Source of the DNA: an uncultured Treponema sp.
Lineage (GTDB): Bacteria > Spirochaetota > Spirochaetia > Treponematales > Treponemataceae
DNA: 64,000 nt
Direction: 5' to 3'
NCBI RefSeq assembly: GCF_934725225.1
Contig: NZ_CAKVAM010000001.1
Span: 62,001 to 126,000, forward strand
The position numbers were made by a program, and so were the translations under genes. Positions 27,387-35,194 of this stretch are shown here, in pieces. Below the pieces are notes generated by a model. It worked only from the letters and a program-made list of their open reading frames with translations. It made no database searches and was not told the DNA's origin. Within the stretch, counting starts at the first letter, position 1. Each line of letters begins with the position of its first letter.

Positions 27387-27820
27387 TATTCAGCCTCCAC
27401 TTCTACGCCCATACTGCGAGCAGTACCAGCGATGATTTTCTTAGCAGCCTCAATGTCGTTTGCATTAAGATCAGGAAGTTTCTGTTTTGCAATTTCTTCA
27501 AGAGACGCCTTTGAAAGTTTTCCAACTTTGTTACGAAGCGGATTTCCAGAGCCTTTCTGGATTCCAACAGCCTTCTTAATAAGAACAGCTGCAGGAGGAG
27601 TCTTGAGAATAAATGTGTAAGATTTGTCCTGATAGACAGTGATGACTACAGGGATAATAAGTCCCTTTTCCATGCTCTTTGTGCGGTCATTGAATTCCTG
27701 AACGAACTTAGGTGCAGAAACTCCGTGAGGTCCAAGAGCCGGTCCAATAGGTGGAGCTGGTGTAGCAGCGCCGGCAGGGCACTGAAGTTTAATAACAGCT
27801 GTAACCTTCTTTGTGGCCAT
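27386..27820 (-). CDS. rplK: 50S ribosomal protein L11
   Basis: 144 residues: KLQCPAGAATPAPPIGPALG near the start, FNDRTKSMEKGLIIPVVITV, and the C-terminal RNA-binding domain ending IIAGTARSMGVEVEAE. It forms the GTPase-associated centre with 23S rRNA. AAGGAG precedes the ATG. Confidence 0.98.
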   Translation of the reverse strand: MATKKVTAVIKLQCPAGAATPAPPIGPALGPHGVSAPKFVQEFNDRTKSMEKGLIIPVVITVYQDKSYTFILKTPPAAVLIKKAVGIQKGSGNPLRNKVGKLSKASLEEIAKQKLPDLNANDIEAAKKIIAGTARSMGVEVEAE

Positions 27821-27844
27821 AATGTATCTCCTTACATTGGTGGT

Positions 27845-27936
27845 GGGTATCAGATTTTCTGAACCCTAGCGAAATGCCTATGTCCAACGGACTTGCACTT
27901 CTCCCAAATTAAGAAAAAAGCATTCATTGCGAATGC
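27845..27936 (-). promoter_or_regulatory. nusG-rplK spacer: short terminator and structured rplK leader
   Basis: Minus-strand order: GCATTC-GCAAT-GAATGC followed by TTTTTT (27936-27914), a short intrinsic terminator or attenuator after nusG; then GTCC-GTT-GGAC (27892-27882); then GGGTTCAGA-AAA-TCTGATACCC (27866-27845) just before the rplK Shine-Dalgarno. The place is that of the L1 translational operator in other bacteria. I cannot confirm a true L1 motif by eye. Confidence 0.5.
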
Positions 27937-28014
27937 AAAATTCTATCAAACATCAGAGCCAGTTTCAAAAATGCTGATTAAAACTGGCATAAAAGTTAAA
28001 CTGCAAAAAGCAGC

Positions 28015-28572
28015 CTATATTTTTTCAACTTGAAGAACATCAACTTCAACAGGAGTTGCTCTTCCAAAAATCTGAACATTAACACGAAGCTTGTTCTTTT
28101 CTGTATTTATATCTTCGATAGCGCCGCTGAAAGTTGCAAAAGGACCTTCTGTGATTTTTACAGTCTCGCCAACTTCAAAGTTCTGCTTGATGCGAACCTG
28201 TTTTTCACCTTTAAGCTCGCCAGCCATCTGCAAGATATTTTTTGCTTCATCTGTGGAAATTGGACGCGGCTTTTCAGAAGGTTTAACGCCAACAAAACCA
28301 GTTACGCCCTGAACACGGCGGATTAAAGAGCAGGTATTCTTCCAGCCAATCTGCGGAAGATCCATTTCAATCATAATATAGCCAGGAAGAATCAAATTGT
28401 TGCGGACGTGCTTTTTTCCATTTGAAATTTCAACAACTTCTTCCATTGGAACTTTTACTTGAAAAACAATATTTGAATCAAGCTTCTGCTCTGTGAGCAT
28501 AGTTGCCAATGTTCTTTGAATTTTCTGTTCGTAGCCTGAATAAGTCTGAAGAATATACCAGCTTCTTGCCAT
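28015..28572 (-). CDS. nusG: transcription termination/antitermination factor NusG
   Basis: 185 residues. The NGN domain (ARSWYILQTYSGYEQKIQRT, VPMEEVVEI, LPGYIMIEMDLP) is followed by a KOW domain (VGETVKITEGPFATFSG). NusG binds RNA polymerase and links it to ribosomes or Rho. It follows secE by 9 nt. Confidence 0.98.
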   Translation of the reverse strand: MARSWYILQTYSGYEQKIQRTLATMLTEQKLDSNIVFQVKVPMEEVVEISNGKKHVRNNLILPGYIMIEMDLPQIGWKNTCSLIRRVQGVTGFVGVKPSEKPRPISTDEAKNILQMAGELKGEKQVRIKQNFEVGETVKITEGPFATFSGAIEDINTEKNKLRVNVQIFGRATPVEVDVLQVEKI

Positions 28573-28581
28573 TTGATTCCC

Positions 28582-28761
28582 CTAGAATACGAGGCGGAGG
28601 CCTTCTGTAAACAGCCAGTCAAGAAGACCAAGAATCAATGCAACAATAATTGTAGAGATGAAAACAACCTTTGTAGAAGAAAGAACGTCGCTACGTGTAG
28701 GCCAAGTTACTTTTCTAAGCTCTCCGGCACATTCTTTAAAAAACTGAAAAATCTTTTTCAT
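28582..28761 (-). CDS. secE: Sec translocon subunit SecE
   Basis: 59 residues from MKKIFQFFKECAGELRKVTW; the RKVTWPT motif and one C-terminal membrane helix (VVFISTIIVALILGLLDWLF) define SecE. I prefer ATG 28761, six nt after GAGG; the in-frame ATG two codons upstream directly abuts the GAGG. Confidence 0.95.
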   Translation of the reverse strand: MKKIFQFFKECAGELRKVTWPTRSDVLSSTKVVFISTIIVALILGLLDWLFTEGLRLVF

Positions 28762-28787
28762 TTTCATCCTCGTCTTTTGTAAATTAA

Positions 28788-28860
28788 CAGGCCAGGCAGG
28801 ACTCGAACCCGCGACAACCGGTTTTGGAGACCGGGACTCTACCAACTGAGCTACTGACCT
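28788..28860 (-). tRNA. tRNA-Trp (CCA)
   Basis: A 73-nt cloverleaf: acceptor AGGTCAG/CTGGCCT with one G-U, D-arm GCTCAGTTGGTAGAGT, anticodon stem CCGGT/ACCGG with loop CTCCAAA (anticodon CCA), T-arm GCGGGTTCGAGTCCTGC. The 3' CCA is not encoded. It sits between rpmG and secE. Confidence 0.95.
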
Positions 28861-28897
28861 AAAATATATTCAGCCTCCCTAGAAGAAGGCATATATT

Positions 28898-29074
28898 TTA
28901 TTTAGCTTTTGTTTCCTTGTGAAGGATTTCTTTGCGGCAGAACGGGCAGTACTTGTTCTTTTCAAGTTTGCCAGTGATATTCTTGCGGTTTTTGTATGTT
29001 GTGTAATTTTTGCGTTTGCATTCTGTGCACTGCAATGCAATGATTTCTACGGCTGACTTTTTCTTGCTTGCCAT
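28898..29074 (-). CDS. rpmG: 50S ribosomal protein L33, zinc form
   Basis: 58 residues, too short for most automated calls. Begins MASKKKSAVEIIALQCTECK and has CTEC and CPFC pairs that would bind zinc; YTTYKNRKNITGKLEKNKYC is the conserved middle. GGAGC lies before ATG 29074. tRNA-Thr, rpmG, tRNA-Trp, secE and nusG form the usual tRNA-studded cluster. Confidence 0.95.
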   Translation of the reverse strand: MASKKKSAVEIIALQCTECKRKNYTTYKNRKNITGKLEKNKYCPFCRKEILHKETKAK

Positions 29075-29105
29075 AATATTTGCTCCTCTGTTTTTCTAAT
29101 CTTAT

Positions 29106-29178
29106 AGCTCCCGAGCGGAATCGGACCGCTGACCTCATCGTTACCAACGATGTGCTCTACCGACTGAGCTACAAGAGC
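29106..29178 (-). tRNA. tRNA-Thr (GGT)
   Basis: A 73-nt cloverleaf with acceptor GCTCTTG/CGGGAGC, D-arm GCTCAGTCGGTAGAGC, anticodon stem CATCG/CGATG with loop TTGGTAA (anticodon GGT) and T-arm GCGGTCCGATTCCGC. No encoded CCA. It is the first gene after the operon promoter. Confidence 0.95.
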
Positions 29179-29217
29179 ATAGGGATAATATTCCCTTGAA
29201 AAATGGTATGTTTTGGA

Positions 29218-29246
29218 AATATAACTTAATAGAAAAAATATGTCAA
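29218..29246 (-). promoter_or_regulatory. promoter of the tRNA-rpmG-secE-nusG-rpl-rpo transcript
   Basis: Minus strand: TTGACA (29246-29241), 17-nt spacer, TATATT (29223-29218). The -35 is perfect and the -10 matches 5 of 6. About 35 nt separate the -10 from the tRNA-Thr 5' end. Confidence 0.85.
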
Positions 29247-29299
29247 TAAGAGATTCCTGAATTTGTTGAAATTCAAATAATATTTTTAAAACAATAGCT

Positions 29300-30163
29300 T
29301 TACTGGCGGCATTCCTGCGTAAAAGTTGTATGCGGCGGAACAGATTTTGTAATCCAAGTATTTCCGCCTATAACGCAACCTTCCCCGATGACGGTATTTC
29401 CGCCTAGAATCGTCGCGTTGGCATAAATTGTAACATTGTCTTCTATTGTTGGGTGGCGTTTTTTATTCATAAGCTCCTTTTTTACGCTCAAAGCACCCAA
29501 AGTAACGCCTTGGTAAATCTTCACGTTGTTGCCGATAATGCAGCTTTCGCCGATTACAACGCCAGTTCCGTGGTCAATAAAAAAACTTTCGCCGATTTTT
29601 GCGCCCGGATTTATATCGATTCCAGTGTGGCTGTGCGCGTACTCGCTCATTATGCGCGGAATAACAGGAACTCCGCTTTCAGAAAGGAAATGCGCAATTC
29701 TATAAACGGAAATCGCCTCAAGGCACGGATACGAAACTATTACTTCCTCACTGGACTTTGCCGCCGGATCTCCAGCATTGGCAGCCTGAACATCAAGCCC
29801 GATTTTTCTGCGGATTTCTGGAATTTCCTCAATGAGAGCAAGAGAAGCCTTTTCAGCAAGATTAAAGCAGTGTGAAAGCTCCACTTTGTCGTTCTGAACA
29901 ACAAAAGAAAGGGCTTTTTTAATTTCGCGGGTAAGCATTGAAACTATGCGGTTCACGCGTTCGCCTGTAACAAATCTCAACGTAAGCGAATCAATTTCCT
30001 CTGCGACCCTGTAGCCCGGAAAAATCAAGCACTGAATATCCTTTAGAACAGTTATAACATTTTCCCTGTTTGGAAACTTCATGGCTTCATCAAGGTTTAT
30101 TCCTCCGTACTTTTGGTAAGACTCAAGTATTTTTTCTACGGCAGTGTCAATTGTCGCGCTCAT
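29300..30163 (-). CDS. cysE: serine O-acetyltransferase (EpsC/CysE family)
   Basis: 287 residues. A helical N-terminal domain (to about residue 150) is followed by left-handed beta-helix hexapeptide repeats: HTGIDINPGAKIGESFFIDH, GTGVVIGESCIIGNNVKIYQ, GVTLGALS and HPTIEDNVTIYANATILGG. His residues of the acetyl-CoA/serine site (SHTGID, DHGTG) are present. It makes O-acetylserine for cysteine synthesis. GAGG lies 4 nt before the ATG. It is followed downstream by no sulfur gene in this window, though the 46-52 kb operon handles sulfur amino acids. Confidence 0.93.
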   Translation of the reverse strand: MSATIDTAVEKILESYQKYGGINLDEAMKFPNRENVITVLKDIQCLIFPGYRVAEEIDSLTLRFVTGERVNRIVSMLTREIKKALSFVVQNDKVELSHCFNLAEKASLALIEEIPEIRRKIGLDVQAANAGDPAAKSSEEVIVSYPCLEAISVYRIAHFLSESGVPVIPRIMSEYAHSHTGIDINPGAKIGESFFIDHGTGVVIGESCIIGNNVKIYQGVTLGALSVKKELMNKKRHPTIEDNVTIYANATILGGNTVIGEGCVIGGNTWITKSVPPHTTFTQECRQ

Positions 30164-30199
30164 AAGACCTCGCTTTTAATTTTTCGCAACGCAAACTGG

Positions 30200-30706
30200 C
30201 TAGCTCCAGTACTTTTTGCCCCAGTTTTCAAAATTCCATTCATCGGAATATTCATTGCATTCATAGTCAATGTAATACAAAAGTCCGTTCTGTACAATAA
30301 AATTTGTAGGATAATAGTCGATATTAAGGTGAAGCGGATAAAGTTTGCGGCACATTTCTTCCACTTGAGCGATGTATTCGGGCTTTACAAGTTTTTCCTT
30401 GGCAAGCTGCTCGATTGTCGGGCCGTCAATATATTCCTTTAAAATGCGCTCATTCTGAACATCGTGCGCAATCATAAGCGGAATTCTTATGCCGGCATTC
30501 TTTAGACGCTCGTAATCGTTAAGTTCCGCCATTATCTTGTTGCCAAACTGATAGTAGCTGCAAGGCTCATGGTGAATCTGCTTAAGAACAAAAAACTTTC
30601 CATCGTAAGAAGCAAGGTACGAATATCCGCCCTTGCCTTTTCCCAAAAGTTTTTCCAGCCGGTAATTTTTGCCGTTCAACGAAACATACGAATTAAGTTC
30701 AAGCAT
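30200..30706 (-). CDS. small protein-kinase-fold protein
   Basis: 168 residues from MLELNSYVSLNGKNYRLEKL; ATG 30706 lies about 11 nt after AGGAGAG, and the longer in-frame extension is not kinase-like. The N-lobe shows a glycine-rich loop (LLGKGKGGYSYLA) and FVLKQ with the ATP lysine. The C-lobe keeps LHLNIDYYPTNFIV (HxNxD...N, in place of HRD...N) and YYIDYE in place of DFG. The length and pattern resemble the Bud32/APH-like minimal kinases. It ends about 36 nt before cysE. The substrate is unknown. Confidence 0.7.
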   Translation of the reverse strand: MLELNSYVSLNGKNYRLEKLLGKGKGGYSYLASYDGKFFVLKQIHHEPCSYYQFGNKIMAELNDYERLKNAGIRIPLMIAHDVQNERILKEYIDGPTIEQLAKEKLVKPEYIAQVEEMCRKLYPLHLNIDYYPTNFIVQNGLLYYIDYECNEYSDEWNFENWGKKYWS

Positions 30707-30825
30707 GGTGTAACAATCTCTCCTTTTTGGTTTTGTAATTATTGAAAAAACTCCGCAAGATTTTTTAAAACACGCCGTACTTTTAAATTTCACGCCGAGA
30801 ATTTGGGGAAAACACGGCATGTTTT

Positions 30826-31887
30826 TTATTTTATAGTACGCGCAAGGCGGAAACCGTTATCTTTGTAAAGAAACTGTGTTAGCTCATTTTCAGATTGGTA
30901 AGAGCGACTAAAAATATTTTTAGAGTCTGTATCAAAAACACTTCCACCTCTACGTATGCATCCTGTTCCGCTTTCAACAGGATCTGTTACTTCCATTTCA
31001 GAAATATTGTTTGATCTATCAGAACAAAACTCCCAGCAGTTTCCGCTCATATCATAAAGTCCAAGGCTATTGGATTTTTTTAGCCCAACCTCATGGCTTT
31101 TCTTAGTCGCTCTATTATCATCATAATTATACCAAGCAACTTTATCTATATCTTTACTGCCAACATAAGTGTAATTCCAGTTGCTTCCATCTTGTTTTCC
31201 GCCACGGGCTGCAAATTCCCACTCTGCTTCTGTAGGCAAACGATAGCCGTTATTTTCTAGTTTATACGAAATTTGCCAGTTTGGAGCAACTGCCTTAATA
31301 TTACTAAGGTCAATATTGTCATAGTCAATTTCACTGCCATTCGACTGAATTTCATAGCATTTATCAAGTCCCATTAATATAGAAAGTTTATTGCAGAACA
31401 AAATTGCATGATACCAATATATACCTTCAACTGGGCGCAGTTCTTGAGTTTCACCGTCTTCAGGAGGATAAGAGTCTCCTTGTTGTTTGCTCGGATTTTC
31501 TCCCATTACAGCCTCATAAAGTTCCTGCGTTACTTCGTATTTTCCTATGCTGTAAGGACTTAAAGTTACTGTGCGACCGTCAATAAAAACGCCTGAGCTT
31601 CCGCTTCCTGTAATTGTTGTGGCTTTCTCAATTACATCTGCAAGGGCTGTCTTTTTATATTCCTTTCCATTTATAACAATATTATCCGCAGAAAACAGAA
31701 TCATGCTTAACGGACAGTCCGCGGTTTTTCCTTCTTCTACTGTTACAGCAGTACTTCCAGACGCGATAAGCTCATCATTGTTCGCAGAATCTCTCGCTTC
31801 CGCTTCAACGGTATATTCGCCGGCTTCAAGTTCTGTGAACTCTATTACCCCCCCCCACAGAACCTTTCGTTTCAGAATAAACTTCAT
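30826..31887 (-). CDS. formylglycine-enzyme-fold domain, main part of a lipoprotein gene split by a poly-G tract
   Basis: 353 codons open, but the true start is probably the signal peptide encoded at 32056; this frame becomes open at the 9-G tract (31848-31856). After an Ig-like stretch (ELEAGEYTVEAEARD) comes the FGE/SUMF1 fold: YEVTQELYEAVMG, RLPTEAEWEFAARGG, LYDMSGNCWEFCSD, NGFRLAR. The enzyme's paired active-site cysteines are not both evident, so a binding or surface role is more likely than sulfatase activation. Loss or gain of bases in the G tract would join or separate the two halves. Confidence 0.8.
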   Translation of the reverse strand: MKFILKRKVLWGGVIEFTELEAGEYTVEAEARDSANNDELIASGSTAVTVEEGKTADCPLSMILFSADNIVINGKEYKKTALADVIEKATTITGSGSSGVFIDGRTVTLSPYSIGKYEVTQELYEAVMGENPSKQQGDSYPPEDGETQELRPVEGIYWYHAILFCNKLSILMGLDKCYEIQSNGSEIDYDNIDLSNIKAVAPNWQISYKLENNGYRLPTEAEWEFAARGGKQDGSNWNYTYVGSKDIDKVAWYNYDDNRATKKSHEVGLKKSNSLGLYDMSGNCWEFCSDRSNNISEMEVTDPVESGTGCIRRGGSVFDTDSKNIFSRSYQSENELTQFLYKDNGFRLARTIK

Positions 31888-32056
31888 TTGTTACACGCAC
31901 AACAAACTTGTCGGCATTTTCTTTGTTGTAAACATAGCGTCCGCCCGGCAAAGCCACACGGATTGACCCACCTTTTTCAGAGCCGCCGCTCATGTTCATG
32001 CAGGACGCAGCCACAAATAAAAACGCAAATAAAGCCGGAACAATAAATTTCTTCAT
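31826..32056 (-). CDS. lipoprotein signal peptide and N-terminal fragment of the split FGE-domain gene
   Basis: 76 codons. MKKFIVPALFAFLFVAASCM is a lipoprotein signal peptide with Cys at residue 19; GGAGG lies six nt before the ATG. The frame runs through SETKGSVGGG at the poly-G tract, then reads RVHRT and stops. With one G fewer (8) or two more (11) it would continue as SVGGVIEFTELEAGEYT into the FGE domain. So the gene is off as sequenced, if the tract length is correct. Confidence 0.8.
   Translation of the reverse strand: MKKFIVPALFAFLFVAASCMNMSGGSEKGGSIRVALPGGRYVYNKENADKFVVRVTNEVYSETKGSVGGGNRVHRT
31848..31856. repeat. 9-bp poly-C (poly-G on coding strand) tract in lipoprotein gene
   Basis: Nine consecutive Cs on the plus strand lie exactly at the junction of two overlapping frames of one lipoprotein gene. 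The downstream frame is offset by one base, so an 8-base tract restores it. Confidence 0.9.
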
Positions 32057-32103
32057 AAAAGACCTCCAATGAATTGATTTCTGACCGAGTTTCTTTCAGA
32101 AAC

Positions 32104-32202
32104 ATCGCGGGTCAAGCCCGAAAATGACAGTTTTCCTAACATTTTCATGTCATTCCCGCAGTTGATGCTGCGACGTTTGCGTAGCAAACTCGGTTTGGAA
32201 TC
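32104..32202. repeat. dispersed hairpin repeats, inverted pair with one long variant
   Basis: The left unit (32104-32128) has CGGG-TCAAG-CCCG and ends AATGAC. The right unit (32149-32202) begins GTCATTCC and ends GGAATC but its loop is enlarged with CGTTTGC-GTA-GCAAAC. They face each other as in the other paired copies. They lie upstream of the split lipoprotein gene. Confidence 0.65.
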
Positions 32203-32299
32203 TCTGTTATAACAAACTTTTCAAGAATCTATTTTACATTATACTGAATAAATTTCAAAAAACAACTTTTTGGCGAAAATTTATTGAGAATTTTCCTTG

Positions 32300-32409
32300 A
32301 GTAAATACGTTATTTTCCATTGGCAAATAGCTTATTTACCTTAGGAAAATAGTCTATTTACCACAGGTAAATATATTGTTTACCCAGGGTAAATAGATTA
32401 GTTGACTGT
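32300..32409. repeat. five tandem 22-bp palindromic units
   Basis: Units start at 32300, 32322, 32344, 32366 and 32388. Each follows GGTAAATA-N3-TATTTACC-N3 with one to four mismatches: ggcaaata-gct-tatttacc, ggaaaata-gtc-tatttacc, ggtaaata-tat-tgtttacc. Because both spacers are 3 bp, half-sites alternate orientation every 11 bp, one helical turn. The array lies between the polysaccharide deacetylase stop and the split lipoprotein gene start, about 250 bp upstream of the latter. The rest of the 411-bp gap (32057-32467) holds the hairpin repeats and AT-rich sequence. Confidence 0.85.
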
Positions 32410-32467
32410 TAGTAGAGAAACCGTTAGATTTTTCAAATCCGTGTGGAAAAATAAAGCAAAATCTATT

Positions 32468-33079
32468 CTATTTTATTGTTGTCCAAATATGCGATGGAAT
32501 ACAAGGATTTATATTCTTTATTCTAAAAAGTTCTGGCAGGTTTACAAATTCATAGCCGCGGGATTTTAAAACTGGAATGGCGGACTTAACAGCCTGAACT
32601 GTAGCATAATTTTCTTCCATTACGTGAAGAAGCACAATCTGTCCATCTTCCGCAGATTTTAAAATACGCTCAGTTCTTTGTTCAGCAGTAATTTCAGGAA
32701 GCCAATCCTCGCAGCTTTTTCCGCCAATAAAGGGAACTTTTATAGCTTTGTACATATTGACGCTTACGCTGATATAAGGCGGACGGAAAAATTCACTTCT
32801 TTTGCCGATGCACTTTTCTATAAGGGATTCAGTTTTTTCATATTCGTCCTGAATCATGGCTATGCTCATTTTTGACATATCGGAATGCGTAAACGAATGA
32901 TTTTGAATGTCGCATCCCATTTTAAATGCGCGCCTTACAACTTTTGCAGACTCTTCGTTAATTTTGTTTCCGACTAAAAAAAATGACGCTGGAATCTCAT
33001 TAAATTCAAGAACATCCAGCATGTCTGCCATAATATTTGCATTAGGTCCATCATCAAACGAAAGCGTTATATGCTTCAT
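32468..33079 (-). CDS. polysaccharide deacetylase (NodB domain)
   Basis: 203 residues. Metal-binding and catalytic motifs of carbohydrate esterase family 4: TLSFDDGP (residues 4-11), HSFTH (about 61-65) and RPPY (about 98-101); the late LLHVMEE replaces the usual LLH-D. No signal peptide is seen, so the protein is either cytoplasmic or uses an unrecognised start. Members deacetylate peptidoglycan, chitin oligomers or xylan; the substrate is open. I see no strong Shine-Dalgarno sequence before ATG 33079. Confidence 0.88.
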   Translation of the reverse strand: MKHITLSFDDGPNANIMADMLDVLEFNEIPASFFLVGNKINEESAKVVRRAFKMGCDIQNHSFTHSDMSKMSIAMIQDEYEKTESLIEKCIGKRSEFFRPPYISVSVNMYKAIKVPFIGGKSCEDWLPEITAEQRTERILKSAEDGQIVLLHVMEENYATVQAVKSAIPVLKSRGYEFVNLPELFRIKNINPCIPSHIWTTIK

Positions 33080-33154
33080 AAACTTCTTTTGTACTCTCCA
33101 AATGAAAAGACATTTTATTATACAAAATTCCAGCGGAAAACGAGCTGTCCCGCA

Positions 33155-33877
33155 CTAATTTCTTACAAATATAACAAGGTCGCCTTTTTGTTTTCTTGCT
33201 TCAAAATTGTACTTTTTTCCGTTTTTTGAGACAACTGCAAAGTATCTAAAATTATGAAGTGTTTTTTCAATAGGAGAATCCAAATCTTCCGAGTCATTAT
33301 ATTCTTGCAGAATAACACCGCCGGCTTTTTTCCAGCCTTTATCCTTGCAATCAGAAGCATAGACAGCAAATGAAATTCCATAATCGTCAGTAAGATTTAC
33401 AAACTCTATTTCTTCATAAAACTTGCCTTTTATATTGTCTGAATCAATTATAAAGGCGGTTTCAAGTTCCTTTTCAAAATCAAATTCGGAATCTGGCATT
33501 ACAAAAATGCAAAGGTCATTATCAATTTTCTGTACACGGTAATTGTAAGATTTATGGTTTTTAGGAACTACTGCAAAATACTGAATTTGAGAAATGCGGT
33601 CTTCCATGTGGGAGTCAACATCTTCTGAATCGTAAAAATCCTTTAAGTATGTGCTTCCATAGAACTGCCATGAGGCATTTTTGTTATCATAATAATAAAC
33701 CTCAAAGCCAAGCTGCTCGTCAGTTTCGTTTATAAGTTTTACATCTTCTCTTGCTTTTCCAGCTATAGAATTGGCATCAAGGACAAACGCATTTTCAGCA
33801 TCAAGGTTAAAATCAGGAGCCTGAGCAAAACAAGCAAAACTAAAAACTAGGCAGACAAAAAAAACAATCTTTTTCAT
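33155..33877 (-). CDS. secreted protein with two tandem repeats, unknown function
   Basis: 240 residues from MKKIVFFVCLVFSFACFAQA, a signal peptide. I do not recognise the family. Two repeats of about 100 residues follow: the first has SIAGKAREDVKLINETDEQL and SEDVDSHMEDRISQIQYFAV, the second NIKGKFYEEIEFVNLTDDYG and SEDLDSPIEKTLHNFRYFAV. Shared pattern: G-K, hydrophobic strand, DSED-DS, F/YFAVV-KN-K-YN. The repeats suggest a beta-rich binding module. GGAAG precedes the ATG. Confidence 0.75.
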   Translation of the reverse strand: MKKIVFFVCLVFSFACFAQAPDFNLDAENAFVLDANSIAGKAREDVKLINETDEQLGFEVYYYDNKNASWQFYGSTYLKDFYDSEDVDSHMEDRISQIQYFAVVPKNHKSYNYRVQKIDNDLCIFVMPDSEFDFEKELETAFIIDSDNIKGKFYEEIEFVNLTDDYGISFAVYASDCKDKGWKKAGGVILQEYNDSEDLDSPIEKTLHNFRYFAVVSKNGKKYNFEARKQKGDLVIFVRN

Positions 33878-34001
33878 ATATTCTTCCATAAATAATTCTT
33901 CTCTCACTGATTGAAATTTAACATTTCTAAAAAAGTTACGCAAGAAAATAGCAAGCAGACTGCGCAACAAGATTTACCAGACCTATTTTTTAAACTCTGT
34001 C

Positions 34002-34030
34002 TTTAAAATCAAAGTATTCTATGATACAAT
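34002..34030 (+). promoter_or_regulatory. promoter of the MinD-like gene, predicts a leaderless mRNA
   Basis: TTTAAA (34002-34007), 17-nt spacer, TACAAT (34025-34030), then TGCATT and ATG at 34037. Initiation seven nt after the -10 would fall on the A of ATG. No Shine-Dalgarno sequence is present. Confidence 0.5.
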
Positions 34031-34036
34031 TGCATT

Positions 34037-35188
34037 ATGCAGATTATTCCAGTAGCAAGCGGCAAAGGCGGCGTTGGAAAAAGCCTTTTAAGCGCAAACC
34101 TTGCAATTGCCCTTGGTCAGGCAGGCAAAAAAGTTCTTCTCATTGACTTGGATTTGGGAGCTTCAAACCTTCACCTTGTAATAGGCCATCCTAATCCAAA
34201 AGCAGGAATCGGCACATTTCTTACAGGCGAAAGCAAGTTTGAAGACATAATTTGCCCGACGGACTACGACAATGTAAGTTTTATTGCAGGCGACTCTGAA
34301 ATTCCGGGGCTTACTTCGCTCAAAGTCAGCCAGAAAAACGAGCTTATAAAAAGCTTCAATAAACAGGAATCTAAATTCGACTATCTGATTCTGGATTTGG
34401 GAGCAGGAACTCATCTTACAATTCTTGATATGTTTCTTCTTTCTCCGCAGGGAATTGTTGTTACAGCTCCGACAGTTACCGCCACGCTGAACGGTTATCT
34501 GTTCCTTAAGAATGTAATGTTCCGCATGATGTACAACACTTTCAAAAAAGGAAGCGCAGGCTACAAATATCTTGAGTCTCTAAAAAAAGATTCGCTTTCG
34601 CTCCAGCGGCTTTATATTCCAAAGCTTGTTGAAATTCTTGAAAAAGAAGACCCGGAAGGAACTGCATTGTTCAAAAAGCGCATAAATGAATTTCATCCGC
34701 GGCTCGTTCTTAACATGATAGACGATCCAAAGGACGCAGACAGAGCGCAAAGAATCCGCCGTTCATGCCAGCAGTATTTGGATTTGGACTTGGATCATCT
34801 TGGCGTAATTTACCGCGACACTTTGCAGGACAAGGCTCTTTCTTCAAGGCTGCCGGTCATTGTTTACAAGCCGCAGTCAATTATAGGACAAGCAATCTAC
34901 AGAATCGCAGAAAAAATAATTCAGTCTGAAACTTTAAAGTTCGACGACAGCTACGACATAACCCAGGCTTCAGACACTTCATTTGAAATTGCCACGGAAG
35001 AAGCCAACGATGACTTTGGGCAGAAAATGGCTTACATTGAAGAACTTGCAGGAACTGGCGCGCTTACTGCCGGGGAACTTGCGGAAACTTTAAAGCAGCA
35101 GCAGTACGAGCTTACAAGGCTGAAAAACGAAAACAATCTATTAAAGAAAAAACTTCTGGAAGCAGCGGCAAAAGGCTTCAAGGTGTAA
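34037..35188 (+). CDS. MinD/ParA-family ATPase with C-terminal coiled coil
   Basis: 383 residues. The deviant Walker A is GKGGVGKSLLSANLAIALG (residues 8-26), followed by LLIDLDLGASNLHLVIG and FDYLILDLGAG. The DLDLGASNLH pattern is close to FlhG/MinD-type proteins that place flagella or division sites. A helical tail (about 330-380, ELAETLKQQQYELTRLKNEN) looks like a coiled coil, absent in MinD. It is followed 6 nt later by lgt. A role in positioning is inferred from family only; a DNA segregation role is less likely without parB. Confidence 0.8.
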   Translation: MQIIPVASGKGGVGKSLLSANLAIALGQAGKKVLLIDLDLGASNLHLVIGHPNPKAGIGTFLTGESKFEDIICPTDYDNVSFIAGDSEIPGLTSLKVSQKNELIKSFNKQESKFDYLILDLGAGTHLTILDMFLLSPQGIVVTAPTVTATLNGYLFLKNVMFRMMYNTFKKGSAGYKYLESLKKDSLSLQRLYIPKLVEILEKEDPEGTALFKKRINEFHPRLVLNMIDDPKDADRAQRIRRSCQQYLDLDLDHLGVIYRDTLQDKALSSRLPVIVYKPQSIIGQAIYRIAEKIIQSETLKFDDSYDITQASDTSFEIATEEANDDFGQKMAYIEELAGTGALTAGELAETLKQQQYELTRLKNENNLLKKKLLEAAAKGFKV

Positions 35189-35194
35189 GACAAA

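Noticed and set aside
32300..32409. Possible CRISPR array
   Set aside because: The units are 22 bp and contiguous, with only 3-bp gaps between half-sites; there are no constant repeats with unique spacers of 30 or so bases and no cas genes.
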